Below are positions 25,169 through 37,520 of a stretch of DNA of 64,000 nt, in pieces. The stretch comes from Pseudisothecium myosuroides (taxonomy: Eukaryota; Streptophyta; Bryopsida; Hypnales; Lembophyllaceae): NCBI GenBank assembly GCA_951799445.1, contig OX637287.1, forward strand, positions 7,812,001 to 7,876,000, read 5' to 3'. The notes under the pieces are model-generated. The model saw nothing but the letters and a program-made list of their open reading frames with translations. It did no database searches and was not told the DNA's origin. The position numbers and the translations under genes were made by a program. How positions within the stretch are numbered: the stretch's first letter is position 1; each line of letters starts with the position of its first letter.

Positions 25169-26241
25169 GTGGGATGCGGATTTCATGGAAAAGCCATTGG
25201 AAGCTTTGGCCGAGTGGATAAGTTATCGGCCTCGACTCTCGACAACCTGGTGCTTGGACAGGTAGCTCTGTACGTGGATCATGAGTTAATGAATTTATTA
25301 CGCAATCTGTTTAAACGGGCAGATCGAGCAGTTCATAAGATTGATGACAAATTCCCGAAACGCGACGGATTTCCGCATAAGTTTTTTTCTCATCGGCTAC
25401 CATTTTTGCACACCTACCCGCAGCCCCTGATCGTTTAAGTCACCCCTCGTTATTTTAGGAAACGTCCGGTGTTGTTTTGCAATTTTGGAAGTTGTACCAT
25501 ATATGTCAATGCTTCCCAAGTTGCCATATATGCCCCTCCTGCTGGCCATTGCTTTTAATACCCCTTCTCGAGAAGCATTCAAGTTGCGGTAAGGTAACTG
25601 ATCGAGTGACACCTTTCAGTTCAGTAGTACTCTCGAGAAGCAAATTTTTACTGAATTTTTTGATATGACGATCGATTTTCTCGATTGGAATTCGAAGCTG
25701 TCTGTCTATGCCCGAAAGATTTGCTTGACCTGCAGCTAGCTGGCTCCCTATGCTGCCTATTTTCTGTACGATTTCAAGGGCAAGTTGCGCTAAACGGAGC
25801 ATTGCCTAACTTTCTTCATCAAGTATTGAGGTAGCATCATTCTGGATCGATCGTCTGCCATCGGTCATCATGATCATTGAATACTCCCAAACCAAGATTG
25901 TGATTTCAATTGAGTTTTCCTTGCAGTATAGGCAAGGTCCTGTTTGGTTTATTACCATCACTACAGTACATTAGTTTCTAATACTGCATCCCACGCCTGA
26001 AATTGCACTATTCTTCCATTAAGAGTTAGTGTATGCATGTTCAAGCCATGGCCAAGTGGCTCAATTAAAAAGGGGTGGCCATTTTTATAGATATCTATAG
26101 ATGGCCGATCGATATGACATCCACCTCGTTCGGGTTTAAATAATGGAGCAAGTACGCAGTCAATCCATCTGGCCATCTATAGAAAGTTAGTAAGGGAAGT
26201 GGATAGAGTTGTGCTCTCTAAGAACACAAGCCCTATTCCTC
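25169..26241. other. Non-genic interval with a tRNA A-box-like fragment
   Basis: TTGGCCGAGTGGATAAG at about 25209-25225 resembles the D-arm/A-box of tRNA-Ser or tRNA-Leu, but no acceptor stem, anticodon arm or B-box follows. No protein gene was recognised; frames at 25169-25438, 25506-25802 and 25961-26176 lack motifs. Confidence 0.5.
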
Positions 26242-27336
26242 GGCAATTTCATTAAAATGGTGGTATTCCAAGTGCCATTTTGAGGGTGTCCATCTAGGAC
26301 AAATATAGATTTCAAAACAAGCTCACTGAACTATAAATGGGCCAAAGGCAAGGAATATTGCCATTTTCGTGAAATTGGCCATCCTCAGACATTACAAGGA
26401 TTTATCCTTTTGTTGCATAATTCACTAAAGTCATTCTTTTTGTAAAATTAAAGTTGATAAAAATTGATAAATTCTATAAAAAAAAAATTGCCCGTTAAAT
26501 TAGAAATCATATACTTGTCCTGAAGCTATACACTATATTACCTTCATCCAACAAATTAGAAAGGAGCAACAAAGAAATTGCATTTGAAGAATTGTAGTGG
26601 AATAGCCTTATCTTCTATTGCATAATTTTCAATCCTTGGAATTAAATATCAAGTTGTACTTAGAGCAAGAACGTAATGATGCTACTATAGCACTCTTATT
26701 AGACAATAACAATAAGCTTGCTTGACATGACTGAAGAGGATATTAAGTCAAGTCTTTATTTTCAGTTTCGGTTTCACTAATTTGCTTCATTTGCCTTACA
26801 TTTTATACATTTACTATAGGTAGTCAATTATTTAGAATGCAATTGCAAAAGATCTAATTATGTGAATGTCCTTACTTGGATAATGGTTATTTATTTACAT
26901 TCAAGTGATATGAGGAGATCCTATACTTTCATAAAATTTATTTGTTAACTCAAGTCTACTCTAGTTTCATTTTACACATAACCTTTAACTAGTTACAACC
27001 TCAAATGTTTGTGTAATGTTAAAAAAAAAGTGTTTATTTTATTTAACTGATTATAAAGGATCATTCTAATTAAGAACTAGAAGATTGACATCTATCTAGA
27101 GATGAAACACATCTTGAGATCTATAGAATATGTGATAGGAAATTTTTTCAAAATCTCTTTTGTACAAATGTTAGAGAAAGAATACAAGAATCTACATACG
27201 GATGATTGCAAGAAACACTAGTTTTATATTTTCTATCACACATAGTGTAACCAACTTGTCATTTGCTATAACTTTTGAGACATTAACCTAATAAACATGC
27301 ATTTTTTAATGGAGATGGATGTTTCCATTGTAATCA
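26242..27336 (+). repeat. Copy 1 of a large direct repeat
   Basis: Closely matches 28620-30540 block by block, for example GAAATCATATACTTGTCCTG, TATATTACCTTCATCCAACA and GATGAAACACATCTTGAGAT. Copy 1 lacks three insertions present in copy 2 and so supplies paralogous empty sites for them. Its first 139 bp (26242-26380) are a member of the GGCAATTTCGTTAAAATGG MITE family. Confidence 0.88.
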
Positions 27337-28401
27337 TATGGGTGATTGCCAGAAACACCTGCTAGTTTGGTTGCATTTTGATTTTGGAGCGTTATAACTT
27401 CTGAATTATAAATCCAATGTCAAAAATAATTTTTTTTTCTAAAAGTCTTAGTTAAATTTGTATCCCTTATTTTTCAGAAATTTTAAAAAATTATTTAATA
27501 TTTAAAAGTCAATTTTGTTAATTTGTCACACTTTCAAGTTTAGGGTTTTTTATACTATTGAGCGGTGTAAATTAATGATTTTCACCTGAAACTTCTGTGG
27601 TATATATTTTTATAGTAGTCAAACATGTTTCTACCAAAGGGCATCCAAAAATACATTATTTTATGTCCTCTACCTTTGTGCAAACAAGCCTCCCTTGCAT
27701 GTGCAATTCTAAACATTAGAAATGGTTTTGATCTATTTTTTTTGGTCAAAGCTCATTACCAAAAAGTACTTCCAAATGGCCAATTTTTAGTTTTGTTGAA
27801 AATTGTTTTTCTTTTTTTTCTACAAATTAGAACATCAAAGTACATATTTTCTTTTGCCAAAATACTATGTTCAAGAATTTGTCCCAGAAAATACATACTT
27901 TGACGTTTTAATTTGTAGAAAATAGGAAAAACAATTTTCAACAAAACTAAAAATTGGCCATTTGGAAGGACTTTTTGGTGATGAACTTTGATAAAAAAAA
28001 AATTAGGTCAATACCATTTCTAATGTTTAGAATTGCACATGCAAAGGAGGCTTGTTTGCACAAAGGTAGAGGACATAAAATAATGTATTTTTGGATGCCC
28101 TTTGGTAGAAACATGTTTGACTACTATAAAAATATACCACAGAAGTTTTAGGTGAAAATCATTAATTTACACCACTCAATAGTATAAAAAATCCTAAACT
28201 TGAAAGTGTGACAAATTAACAAAATTGACTTTTAAATATTAAATGATTTTTTAAAATTTCTGAAAAATAAGGGATACAAATTTAACTAAGACGTTTAGAA
28301 AAAAAAATTGTTTTTGACATTGGATTTATAATTCAGAAGTTATAACGCTCCAAAATCAAAACGCAACCAAATTGGCAAGTGTTTCTTACAATCACCCATA
28401 T
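27337..28401. repeat. Giant inverted repeat (about 520-bp arms, about 22-bp loop)
   Basis: The left arm (27337-27862) and right arm (27885-28401) are near-perfect reverse complements. Landmarks are ATATGGGTGATTG at the outer left mirrored by CAATCACCCATAT at the right, and ACATGTTTCTACCAAAGGGC mirrored by GCCCTTTGGTAGAAACATGT. Differences are scattered substitutions and small indels. The short opposing frames at 27625-27903 and 27954-28151 are mirror shadows. Diverged single copies of the arm occur at about 30470-30750 plus 31663-31830, and at 52560-53270. Confidence 0.9.
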
Positions 28402-28764
28402 CTTCTATTTTTTAGAAATTAAAAAAAATCCTATTATATTTAAAATCTACTTTTTTCAATTTGTCACACTTTCAAGTTTAGGAATTTTGACACTTAAGAT
28501 CCTATGGATTATAGATCAACTTGTAATGACACCGTACTCACCATAAATCAAGCAAGCAACTCTGTTTTGACAAGGGTAGCATCTGCTGCTAAAACATAGT
28601 CACATTATATATCCTTATGGGCACTTTCATTAAAATAGTGGTATTCCAAGTACCAGTTTGACGGTGTGCCATTTTGACCATCTAAGACAATTATAGATTT
28701 CAAGACAAGCGTTTTGGACTGTAAAAGGGCCAAAAGCAAGGAATATTGTTTTTTTTAATGAAAG

Positions 28765-28994
28765 CATCAGAGGAAATTTGGGCTTCTAAGAGCCCGCGAG
28801 TTCCCGGACTGTGGTAACTCTGCAGGACTGCTGGGACGTTGCCGCATGGCCAGTCTGACATGGCCAAGCGACTGCCACGTCATTTTTTTTTTTATTTTTA
28901 AATTTAATAATTTTTTTTCCTAACAGCAGGGCTGGTTTCCAACATTGGGAACAGCCCTGAAACGATCTTTCGGAGGCCCAGATCTCCTCTAATG
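28765..28994. mobile_element. Short TIR element (CATYAGAGGA ends)
   Basis: The left end CATCAGAGGAAATTTGGGC and right end, read in reverse CATTAGAGGAGATCTGGGC, form an imperfect inverted repeat of about 25 bp. It is absent from direct-repeat copy 1 at the matching position near 26375. A related pair of ends lies inside the CACTA-like element at 29809-30101. The interior is GC-richer than the flanks. No target duplication is evident. Confidence 0.65.
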
Positions 28995-29204
28995 TGGCCA
29001 TCCTTAGACATTACAATGGTGTATCTTTTTATTGCGTGATTCACTAAAGTCACTCACTTTGTAATATTAAAATTGATTAAAATTGATAAACTCTAAAAAA
29101 TAAATTGCTTGTTAAATTAGAAATCATATACTTGTCCTGAAGGTTATACACTATATTACCTTCATCCAACAAATTAGGAAGGAACAAAAGAAGAAATTGC
29201 ATTT

Positions 29205-29400
29205 ATGGGCAATTTTGTTAAAATGGCGATATTTTTTTTAAATGGCATGAAAACAGTTCAGAACAGCCGTTCTGAAATCTACACCTGTCCTAGATAGTTT
29301 AGAATGGCCGTTCTAAAATCTATATCTGTCCAAGATGGTGAAAATGGCACACTGTCAAAGTGGCACTTGGAATACCGCCATTTTAACGAAATTGCCTATA
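29205..29400. mobile_element. MITE, GGCAATTTCGTTAAAATGG family
   Basis: Terminal inverted repeats ATGGGCAATTTTGTTAAAAT and GCCATTTTAACGAAATTGCC. Inserted between ATTT and ATTT relative to direct-repeat copy 1, where the site near 26584 is empty. ATTT also flanks the copy at 34872-35209. Confidence 0.8.
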
Positions 29401-29793
29401 TTTGTAGTAGAATAGCCCTATCTTTTATTGCATATTTTTCAATCTTAGAAATATCAAATTATACTTAGAGCAAGAGCATAATGATGCAATTATTGCACTC
29501 ATGTTAGACAATAAGCTTGCTTGACATGATTGAAGAGGATATTAAGTCAAGTCTTTATTTTCAATTTGGGTCTCATTAATTTGTTTGACTTGCCTTACAT
29601 TTTATACATTTACTATAGGTAGTTGATCAATTATTTAGAATGCAAATGAAAAGATCTAGTTATGTGAATGTCCTTACTTAGATAATGGTTATTTATTTAC
29701 ATTCAAGTCATATAAGGAGATCCTATACTTCCATAAATTAATTTGTTAATTCAAGTCTACTAGTTTCATTTTACACATAACCTTTAACAAGTT

Positions 29794-30211
29794 CACTATA
29801 AGAGAAAGCATTAGATGAGATTCGGGGGATCTGGAGGGCCGTTTCAAGCCTGTTCCCGGCTCTGTTCCTCTAGGCCTTAAAGAACACGCTGCCATATTTT
29901 TTGATTTTGATTTTTTTTTAAATATTAAAATGAAAATGAAATTTTTTAAAAAGGAAAAACAAAGTTTTTTTGTTTTTTTGTTTCCCCCCGGAAACTGACG
30001 TGGCAGTCTCTCAGCCACGTCAGTGCAATTTCGACCTGTTTTACAAGTTGGGAACTCTGGGGAATTCACAGCCCTCCAAAGGGGTTGAAAAACATCTAAT
30101 GTGTTTTTAGTAAAGTTTTGCTGAAAATCTCTTTAAAGGTCATTACTTATAATTTTTATGTCTAGGACTATACTTAAAAACTCACTTAAAACACTCCTTT
30201 CTCTTGTAGTG
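29794..30211. mobile_element. CACTA-ended non-autonomous element, 418 bp
   Basis: Left end CACTATAAGAGAAAG and right end, in reverse, CACTACAAGAGAAAG. Flanked by the 3-bp direct repeat GTT at 29791-29793 and 30212-30214. Direct-repeat copy 1 has a single GTT (26992-26994) at the same place. CACTA ends with 3-bp duplications are the established En/Spm (CACTA) signature. There is no transposase frame. Confidence 0.85.
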
Positions 30212-30760
30212 GTTGCAATCTCAAATGTTTGTGTAATATTAAAAAAATTATTTTGTTTATTTTAAATTGATTCTAAAGGATCTTTGTAATTAAAAACTAG
30301 AAAATTAACATCTAGAGATGAAACACATCTTGAGATCTATAGAATATGTGGTAGGGAAATTTTTCAAAATCTCTTTTGTACTAATGTTAGAGAAAGAATA
30401 CAAGAATCTATATACGAAAGATTGCAAAAAACACTGGTCTTCTTTTCTATCACACATAATATGACCGACTTGTCATACGCTATAATTTTCAAGGCATAAA
30501 CCTAGAGAACTTGCATTTTTTTTATTAGATATGGATGATTCTATTGTAATCATATCCTTTATTTTTTAGTAATTAAAAAAAATCATTTTATATTTAAAAC
30601 TCTATTTTTCTAATTTGTCACACTTTCAAGTTTAGGAATTTTGACTTTTGAGTACTATGGAGAACCCCAAATTAATGATTGAAAGCTTAAATTTCTCTAG
30701 TCTATTTCTATTGTAGGCAGGCATGTTCCTACGAAGGGGCTTTTAAAAATAGATTTTTAA

Positions 30761-31658
30761 CCCCTAAAGGACCATTGTCCCTTTGGGGGACAAATGCGTT
30801 TTCGGGCAGGTACCTACAGGCTGAAATTTTCTCCTGATTTTTTTAAACTTTTTTTGGAGGTAGAAAAGCTGATTAGCTTTATGTGAATATAATTTTTTTC
30901 ACAATCAGGGCCCAGGAAAAAAAGTTATGACCAAATAAGCTCAAAACAAGGGACGGGGGGCAGCAAAAAAAAAATTTGCAAATTTTTTATTTTTTTTATT
31001 TTTTAAAGTTTTTGTTTCTCATAGATTATATTTTTTCTATTTGGAAAGCTTTGATTCATTTCATTTGGATTTTTTATGAGGAAGTTATGGACATTCTTGT
31101 ATTTCAAGCAGTTAGAGCATCTTCTTAAAAAAATAACTCATAGGATTCAGATCTGAATGCAATTTTTTCAATTTTTCAAATTTTTTTTTTTGCATGGTTT
31201 AGTTTACTTGCTAGAAAAATCTCACCATTGGAATTAGTGCATTTTAATTCCATCTAAAAGATATTAATATTTTAGATTTTTCCTTTTATCTTGTACCTAC
31301 TTCTATTTAACAATTTTTTTAAGAATGAAAATTAAGTTTTTTTGAATTTCTTTTTTTTTCCTAGACTCTCAACTCAATTTTCCATTATAAGAATTTAAAG
31401 CTCAAAACTCTATAGTGCAAAAATTTTAAGTTAAAAATGTTCAAAGTCAAAAAGTCCAGTCCCGCAATGTGCTTAAAAACTTGTTTTTTCCACTTTAAGC
31501 GCAGATATCATGCAATCGGTGCGGTCAAAAATTCTGAAATTTTTTCTACACTTTTTTCTACTAGTTAGGTGTAAGATCCTATGACTAGATGTGAAAAAAA
31601 AAATTTAATTTTTTTTAACTCTTTGCTATAGAAATGGCAGTTTTCAGTGCTTTAGGGG
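30761..31658 (+). mobile_element. TTAA-flanked element, 898 bp, non-coding
   Basis: CCCCTAAAGGACC at the left and GTGCTTTAGGGG at the right, bordered by TTAA at 30757-30760 and 31659-31662. It interrupts a copy of the giant-inverted-repeat sequence. The uninterrupted version near 27640-27690 joins the two flanks (GGGCATCCAAAAATA to TTATGTCCTCTACC), giving a paralogous empty site with a T/A-rich target. Confidence 0.85.
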
Positions 31659-31662
31659 TTAA

Positions 31663-33484
31663 ATGTCCTCTATATTCATCCAAAGAGGGATCCCTAGCTT
31701 GCAATTTCAGACATTGGAAATGATTTTGAGCTCATTCTTTTTGTGAAATTCGATCACCATCAAGTCCTCACAAATTGCAAATTTGGGGGGGCGTTTTCCA
31801 ATTTTCAATATAGGAGATTTTTTATCAATAAAAGCTCGACATATCTTTTTTCTATAAAAATTTGGAATATACAATTAGTGTATACAATTAAAATTGCATA
31901 GCATTTACAAAGAATATTTGTTAATAGTACAATAACTCTACAGTATGATCAATGGCTCGATATCAACCAATAAGTTATTCCTTCTAAAACTCATGGTACT
32001 CAGCACGAAAAAACAAGTTTTTGGCAAAAGATGAGTGCAGAAAACACTTGACCCCTTGGCCTCGAATGGGTGTTTTTTTGCTCATAACTTTTCATTGCAT
32101 TGTATGTCAGTTTTATTTGAAATATGAAATTAAAGTATATGTGGTAGTTGTAGATATAGAATTATTTTTTTATTTTTTTGAAATTATTTTATTAATTTTA
32201 AACACCCCCCAATTGGATGTCTATTTTTGCCATTTTTGGGGATTTCAGTACCATTGGATGATTGGAAGAAATACCTATCCTATTTTTTGTTTTACATTCT
32301 TCATGAAAGTTGTTTTGTGCCATAAGTATTGCAAAAATGATTGAATGAACATCAAATCCAAAAGTATGCTTCCAATAGCAATAAAAAATGTAGTTGAATT
32401 ATTTCAATTTTTGTCAAAATTAATTCAATAGGTGGGATTGAATTTTAAATATATGTCACAAATATGGTTTGGGTGGTTTTTAGTACTATTGTAAACCTTT
32501 TTTGAAGGGTCACGGCATCAGATTTGGTAGGCTAGCTCTTCTAACAAAAATACACCTTTTGAAGAGAGGGATTTCCAAAAACATGTTCCAAGTGTGTTTT
32601 GCATTGGCCTAAGGTGTGCTATATTCAAGTTTAATTTATATTGAATTTTTTATTTTTTTACTTTTAGCTTTGATCTTCCTTCTTTGCTCTAAGTTGGCAA
32701 CAACAGCCACTTGTAAAATAAAAATTTTAAGTGCATTTTTTAATTTTAAAAAATAAAAATGTAGAAGTCTCATTTTCTAGCATAAATTGCAACTTTTGGT
32801 TCAAAATAGTACTTTAGACGCACACAAATTGACTCAATAGTACTGGTACAGGTGTATAGTGCCTCCAATCTACCATTGTAGACTGTTTTCAATGAGAATT
32901 ATGAATTGCCATCTATTCTTGCCATCCAATGATGAACATCATGTGTTGTCAAAATAATACAAAAAATAGTAAAATTAGGTTTTTCCATACTAATTTATAT
33001 ACATTTGACACTCAAGTTGATACTATATAAATAATTACTATTACTATATAAGAATGCAGTTCTTTTGAATTAGATATTATTGTAATTGAGACTCATGAAC
33101 CTTTATGTGTACAAATCAAAAGATGTGTAGAGGTATTTGTTGACTTTGATGGCTTGTTAAGTAACTTTCTTGAGGTAAAGCAACCTAATTGTTAAAGCAA
33201 TCTAATTTCACTATTTTGTGTAGATCTAAAATTTAATCGGCCATCCAAATTTCATATTCTATACCCCCAATAGTATTGAAAGTGATTCACGTAGTACAAA
33301 AATTACTAAAAGGCTGAAAATCAAGAACACAACAAATAGTATAAGTGTTTCTTGCAGTCACCCTATTTTCAATCCAAAATGCAAATTTGAAGGTCAAAAT
33401 TGGAATACAAAGACTTTTACTAAAGTTACAAAAGTCCACACAGAGAAATTATCAAGTAATAAAGTTACCACCATCTACATGAGC
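31663..33484. other. AT-rich transposon-derived interval without genes
   Basis: Starts with the continuation of the interrupted repeat (to about 31830) and then unassigned AT-rich DNA. The 107-codon frame at 32021-32344 is Phe/Ile-rich, has no recognisable domain, and is probably chance. Nothing else was recognised. Confidence 0.5.
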
Positions 33485-33488
33485 TTAA

Positions 33489-34422
33489 CCCCTAAAGGAC
33501 CGGCATGTGTTTTTTGGGTGTATAGAAATTTTGGGCAGGTACGTGTGACTAGAGATTTCCATATTTTAAGCTGAAATTTTAATAGAAGGTGGGCGTGAGG
33601 AATATCTTTCATATGCACTAAATTTCAGGACATTTGGAAATAGGAGTCAAAAGTTATGGCCAAATATGTTACTTTTTTTGTAACTGGGCAGTCCGGGCAG
33701 CAAGAAAAATTTGGCAAAAATTTGATTTTTTTTTTTTTAATATTTTTTTTCTTGTAGATTATATTTTTGTCTATCTAAAAAGCTTTGATTCATTTCATTT
33801 GGATTTGTTATGAGAAAGTTATGGACATTCTTGTTTTTCGGGCAGTTAGAGCATCTTCTTGAAAAAAATAACTTGTAGGAATGATTTCTATATGCTATTT
33901 TTGCAATTTAAAAAAAATAAAAATTCTCATGGTTTAGTTTACTTGCTAGAACAATCTCACCATTGGGATTAGTGTATTTTAATTCCATCTAAAATATATT
34001 AATGTTTTAGATTTTCCTTTCATCTCGTACCTACTTCTACTTAATAAATTTTTTAGGAATGATAATTAAGTTTTTTGAATATTTTTTTTTCCCCCTAGAC
34101 TCTCAACTCAATTCTCCACTATGAAGATTTGAAGCACAAAACTCTGTAGTGCAAAAATTTTAAGTGAAAAATGTTTAAAGTCAAAAAATCTAGTCCCGCA
34201 ATGTGCTGAAATACTTGTTTTTTCCACTTTAAACACAGATATCTTGCAATCTGAGCGGTCAAAAATTCTGAAATTTTTTCCACACATTCTCATACTAGTT
34301 AGGTGTAAGATCCTATGGTTAAATGTGCAAAAAAAATATTTTTCATTTTTTTTTAATCCTTGCTATAGAAATGGCAGTTTTGAGTGTTATTTGGCAGAAA
34401 AAAGACCTTGGGCCTTTAGAGG
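33489..34422 (+). mobile_element. TTAA-flanked element, 934 bp, non-coding
   Basis: Left end CCCCTAAAGGACC, right end GGGCCTTTAGAGG, bordered by TTAA at 33485-33488 and 34423-34426. Internal blocks (GAAAGTTATGGACATTCTTG, AGACTCTCAACTCAATTC, ATCCTATGGTTAAATG) align with the copies at 30761 (same strand) and 54084 (opposite strand). The internal frames are not conserved between copies. Confidence 0.85.
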
Positions 34423-34871
34423 TTAAAGTGTATTACATTTGTGCAAGTATAAAGATTACAATTTTTTCCCCCAAAGATGCAAATGTTTGCGAAAGAGAAC
34501 CTTAAGTTAGAAAAAATGTCTAATTTTTTATTGAATTTTTTTGAATTTTTTACTATTTTCTAAATATCAAACATCAAAGTTTCCATTTTCTTGGCATTTT
34601 CCATTGTTCTTCTTTTGTGCATAATTTTTAGAGATAAATTTTTCTAGGCTTGGATTTTTAGAAACATATTATTTTGAATGCTTTATAAAATATCTATATT
34701 TTATTTCATTTAAAAATTATTATTTCAAAAGTCATGGTACTCATTGAAATAAGTCGTTTTGACACAATAATAACAAGTAATTCTTACAACAATCCCAAAA
34801 CGCTATATAAATGACCTATCTTTCTTGCAATCACCAATATTTTGTTACATGAAAGAATGAAGATTCATTTA

Positions 34872-35209
34872 TGGTCAATTTCGTTAAAATGGCGGCATTC
34901 CGTTAATTTGGCACTTTTAGCAGTTCAGAGCGCCCGCTCTGAATTGTTTTTTCTGTCCCAAAATCTATACCAATACTAGATTTTTGAAATCTACACTTGT
35001 TTTAGATATCTGAAATCTATAACAGTCCTAGATTTTTCAAACTGCTTGGTCTAATATCTATGTCAGTCCTAGATTTCTGAAATCTAAAACTGACCTAGAT
35101 GTTAGCAATGTACACTTGTCCTAGACTTTATAGGGCTAAAGAAGGAATTGAATCTGCCATTATAGAAAAATGGCGGATTTCATATGCCATTTTAACGAAA
35201 TTGACCATA
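34872..35209. mobile_element. MITE, GGCAATTTCGTTAAAATGG family (338 bp)
   Basis: ATGGTCAATTTCGTTAAAAT at the left mirrors ATTTTAACGAAATTGACCAT at the right almost perfectly. ATTT lies on both sides. The interior contains repeated TCCTAGATTTCTGAAATCTA-like segments. Confidence 0.8.
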
Positions 35210-35798
35210 TTTGTGCTTGGTAAATGTTTGAGGTCATTTGCTAGTCAAAATTTGATTGACTAGTTCTAATAGTGGTTAATGTAGAATTCTTGATAAGATA
35301 TTTCAAGCTAGGGGTTCTCCTAAAATGCAATCAAAAACTGACAGTTTCACAAGTTTGACACTTTAAAATGTAGTTTTGAATTATAGGCTTTAAGAAATAC
35401 TTGGAAAAATAATTCAATCTTTTAGAATTCAATATTCGAGTGGTGGTTTTTATTTTTATTCAAAATTTTGAAATTTTGAAATTAAACAATCTATCAAATA
35501 TAGTCTTTTATGGCCTACCATGTTTCAATAGAATGTTTAATTCCTAATGCATTGTTGTGTTTTGAGGCCCAAAATTGCTTCAAAAGACTCGTATCTAAAG
35601 CAAGGCTAAAATCTTCATCTACATTTATTTTCTAACAAATCCAATTGTAAGACCCTTTAGTTAACATGTTTAAATACATCCTCCCAAAATTTTAGAGTGA
35701 AAAGCGTTATTGATTGCAAGTTTAATGTGCCAAAACTTCACAAATTAGTTTTTTCTAGTCCTTCCTAAAAAGTGAAGTTTTTTTTTCCAACAATTTAA

Positions 35799-36559
35799 CC
35801 CTTAAAGCAATTTGATGTTTTTAGACCCAAAATTGCTTCAAAGTATTCAAATACATAACCTGATGAATTGCAAGATTGTGATGTTTGGATTTCAAAAAGA
35901 AATATTTTTAACTCTTCCCAAATGCTTAGTTTTCATCTTTCAAACCATTTAAACAAAAATGTATAGATCCGCTACAACTTGCAACTCTCCATAACATATT
36001 AAAAAAATAAGTTGGAAATATATTTAAAATATTTCAACAAAAAATATTTCATATTCATGCCTTAAAAAAATAATAAGTAGAAAAAATAGAGTATAATTTA
36101 AAATACTAAATTGTTAAGAATTTAGTTATGGAATTCAAAAATGCCATTTCCAATAGTTGTAATGTTATAATAAACAATCTATAGACTTTACACCCAATGC
36201 TTTCACTTATTTTCAAAATATTGAAAATTAAATTAAATAAAGGGCTTCAAAGTTTATTTAAGAATACAGATTCCATAACTGCCATCAAATTAGATCTCTT
36301 CATAACTTTCTTAAAAAAATTATTTTATTGGAGTTGCCCGGCCAGGCTTCCTGCCAAACAGTAGAAATTATATATCATGTAAGAACTTTTTAATCATGTA
36401 GTCAAAACTCAAAAGTTATGAAAATTATTGCGCCTTAAAGCTACTCCTCAACCACATGTTGTGTAAAAGTTTCAAAGAAAATAAATAAACATTTTATTTG
36501 TAGTGAGCTACTTAAAAGTGCTATGTTGACAAAAAAAACATTTTTTGGTCCTTTAGGAG
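35799..36559 (+). mobile_element. Divergent TTAA-flanked element, 761 bp
   Basis: Bordered by TTAA at 35795-35798 and 36560-36563, with CCCTTAAAGC at the left and GGTCCTTTAGGAG at the right. Its inner sequence (TACTAAATTGTTAAGAATTTAG, TAGTGAGCTAC) is shared with the truncated copy at about 56660-57218 but differs from the 30.7/33.5/54.1 kb group, suggesting a second subfamily. Confidence 0.65.
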
Positions 36560-36879
36560 TTAAGGGAAAAACATGTATGTCCCATAACTTGTGTGATATT
36601 ACTCAATATGTGGAAAAATGGCTTGACATTACATTAAAAAATTTAACCTAAAAAGCTTTTGTATTTATCTTTAAAATTATTATAAAGTAGAACTTCAAGA
36701 TGTTACATGATGAAAAGAAAAACTAATGTGCTAACAACTTTTAGAAGTAGACTTAGAGTGACACTCTTTGCTACAGCCTCCAAATCACCCACAATTTGAA
36801 TTTTTTTGGATTTTCAATAGTAGAATTTGCACAAAATACATGTATTATTTCTTGTGTCTTACAATAATACTCATGATTT

Positions 36880-37520
36880 TTTCTAGAATACTTAAAAATT
36901 AGGAAACCAATTTTTAAAAAACTTAAAAAATACGATCAATGTATTCACCTTTAAGATGAAGGTAACCACTAAAGGAAATTCATTAAAAAATTCTCTAAGT
37001 AGGAGAACTAGAAAAATGCCAAATCTCAAGAAAATATGTATTTCAATGTTTTAATTAATAAAAATAGGAAAAATTAAATTAAAAAATTAAAACTTGTCCA
37101 TTTATAGCAGCTCTATGGAGATGGTCATTCATCATAAAAAACATCAAAATAATTTTTTACACATTTCAAAATGCAAGTAGAAAGAGGCTCATTTTGTAGA
37201 CTTCTACATGACATATAATTAACTATTTTTAGAATTTTTTTAAATAGTAGCTAGAAATATACTACAAGACCATCCCTTCCAAATTTCAGCATCAAATTTG
37301 TTTCTTTGGGTACTAAATAGTACTAAACCCCTCCAAATTGTCGTGTGACATAAAATTGGAGGCTATTATTAAATAATAAAACATTTTTTTTAAATCACAA
37401 AATATTAAAAAATGTATGTAATAGTCAAAAGTACCTTGACTATGAATTTTGAGTCATTTGGAATCAAAATGCAAAAGTTATAGCCAAAATCTAATCATTG
37501 TGCAATGTATGACAAATAAT
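36880..37520 (+). repeat. Dispersed repeat, inverse copy at 51.0-51.6 kb
   Basis: Blocks such as GGTCATTCATCATAAAAAAC, GAGGCTCATTTTGTAGACTT and TTTGAGTCATTTGGAATC reappear as reverse complements at about 51010-51620 in the same relative order. No coding frame. Confidence 0.75.

Larger units (their letters stand above)
28620..30540 (+). repeat. Copy 2 of the large direct repeat, carrying nested insertions
   Basis: Same backbone as 26242-27336, interrupted by elements at 28765-28994, 29205-29400 and 29794-30211. The backbone continues towards the giant-inverted-repeat sequence family at 30470-31830. Confidence 0.85.

Noticed and set aside
25195..25245. tRNA-Ser/Leu-like segment (TTGGCCGAGTGGATAAG)
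   Set aside because: Only a D-arm-like A-box is present. No acceptor stem pairing, anticodon arm or downstream GGTTCGAATCC B-box in the right place, so it is at most a tRNA-derived fragment.
27625..28151. Two frames with similar composition flanking 27.87 kb
   Set aside because: Products of the giant inverted repeat. Neither shows a domain and both include AT-rich low-complexity stretches.
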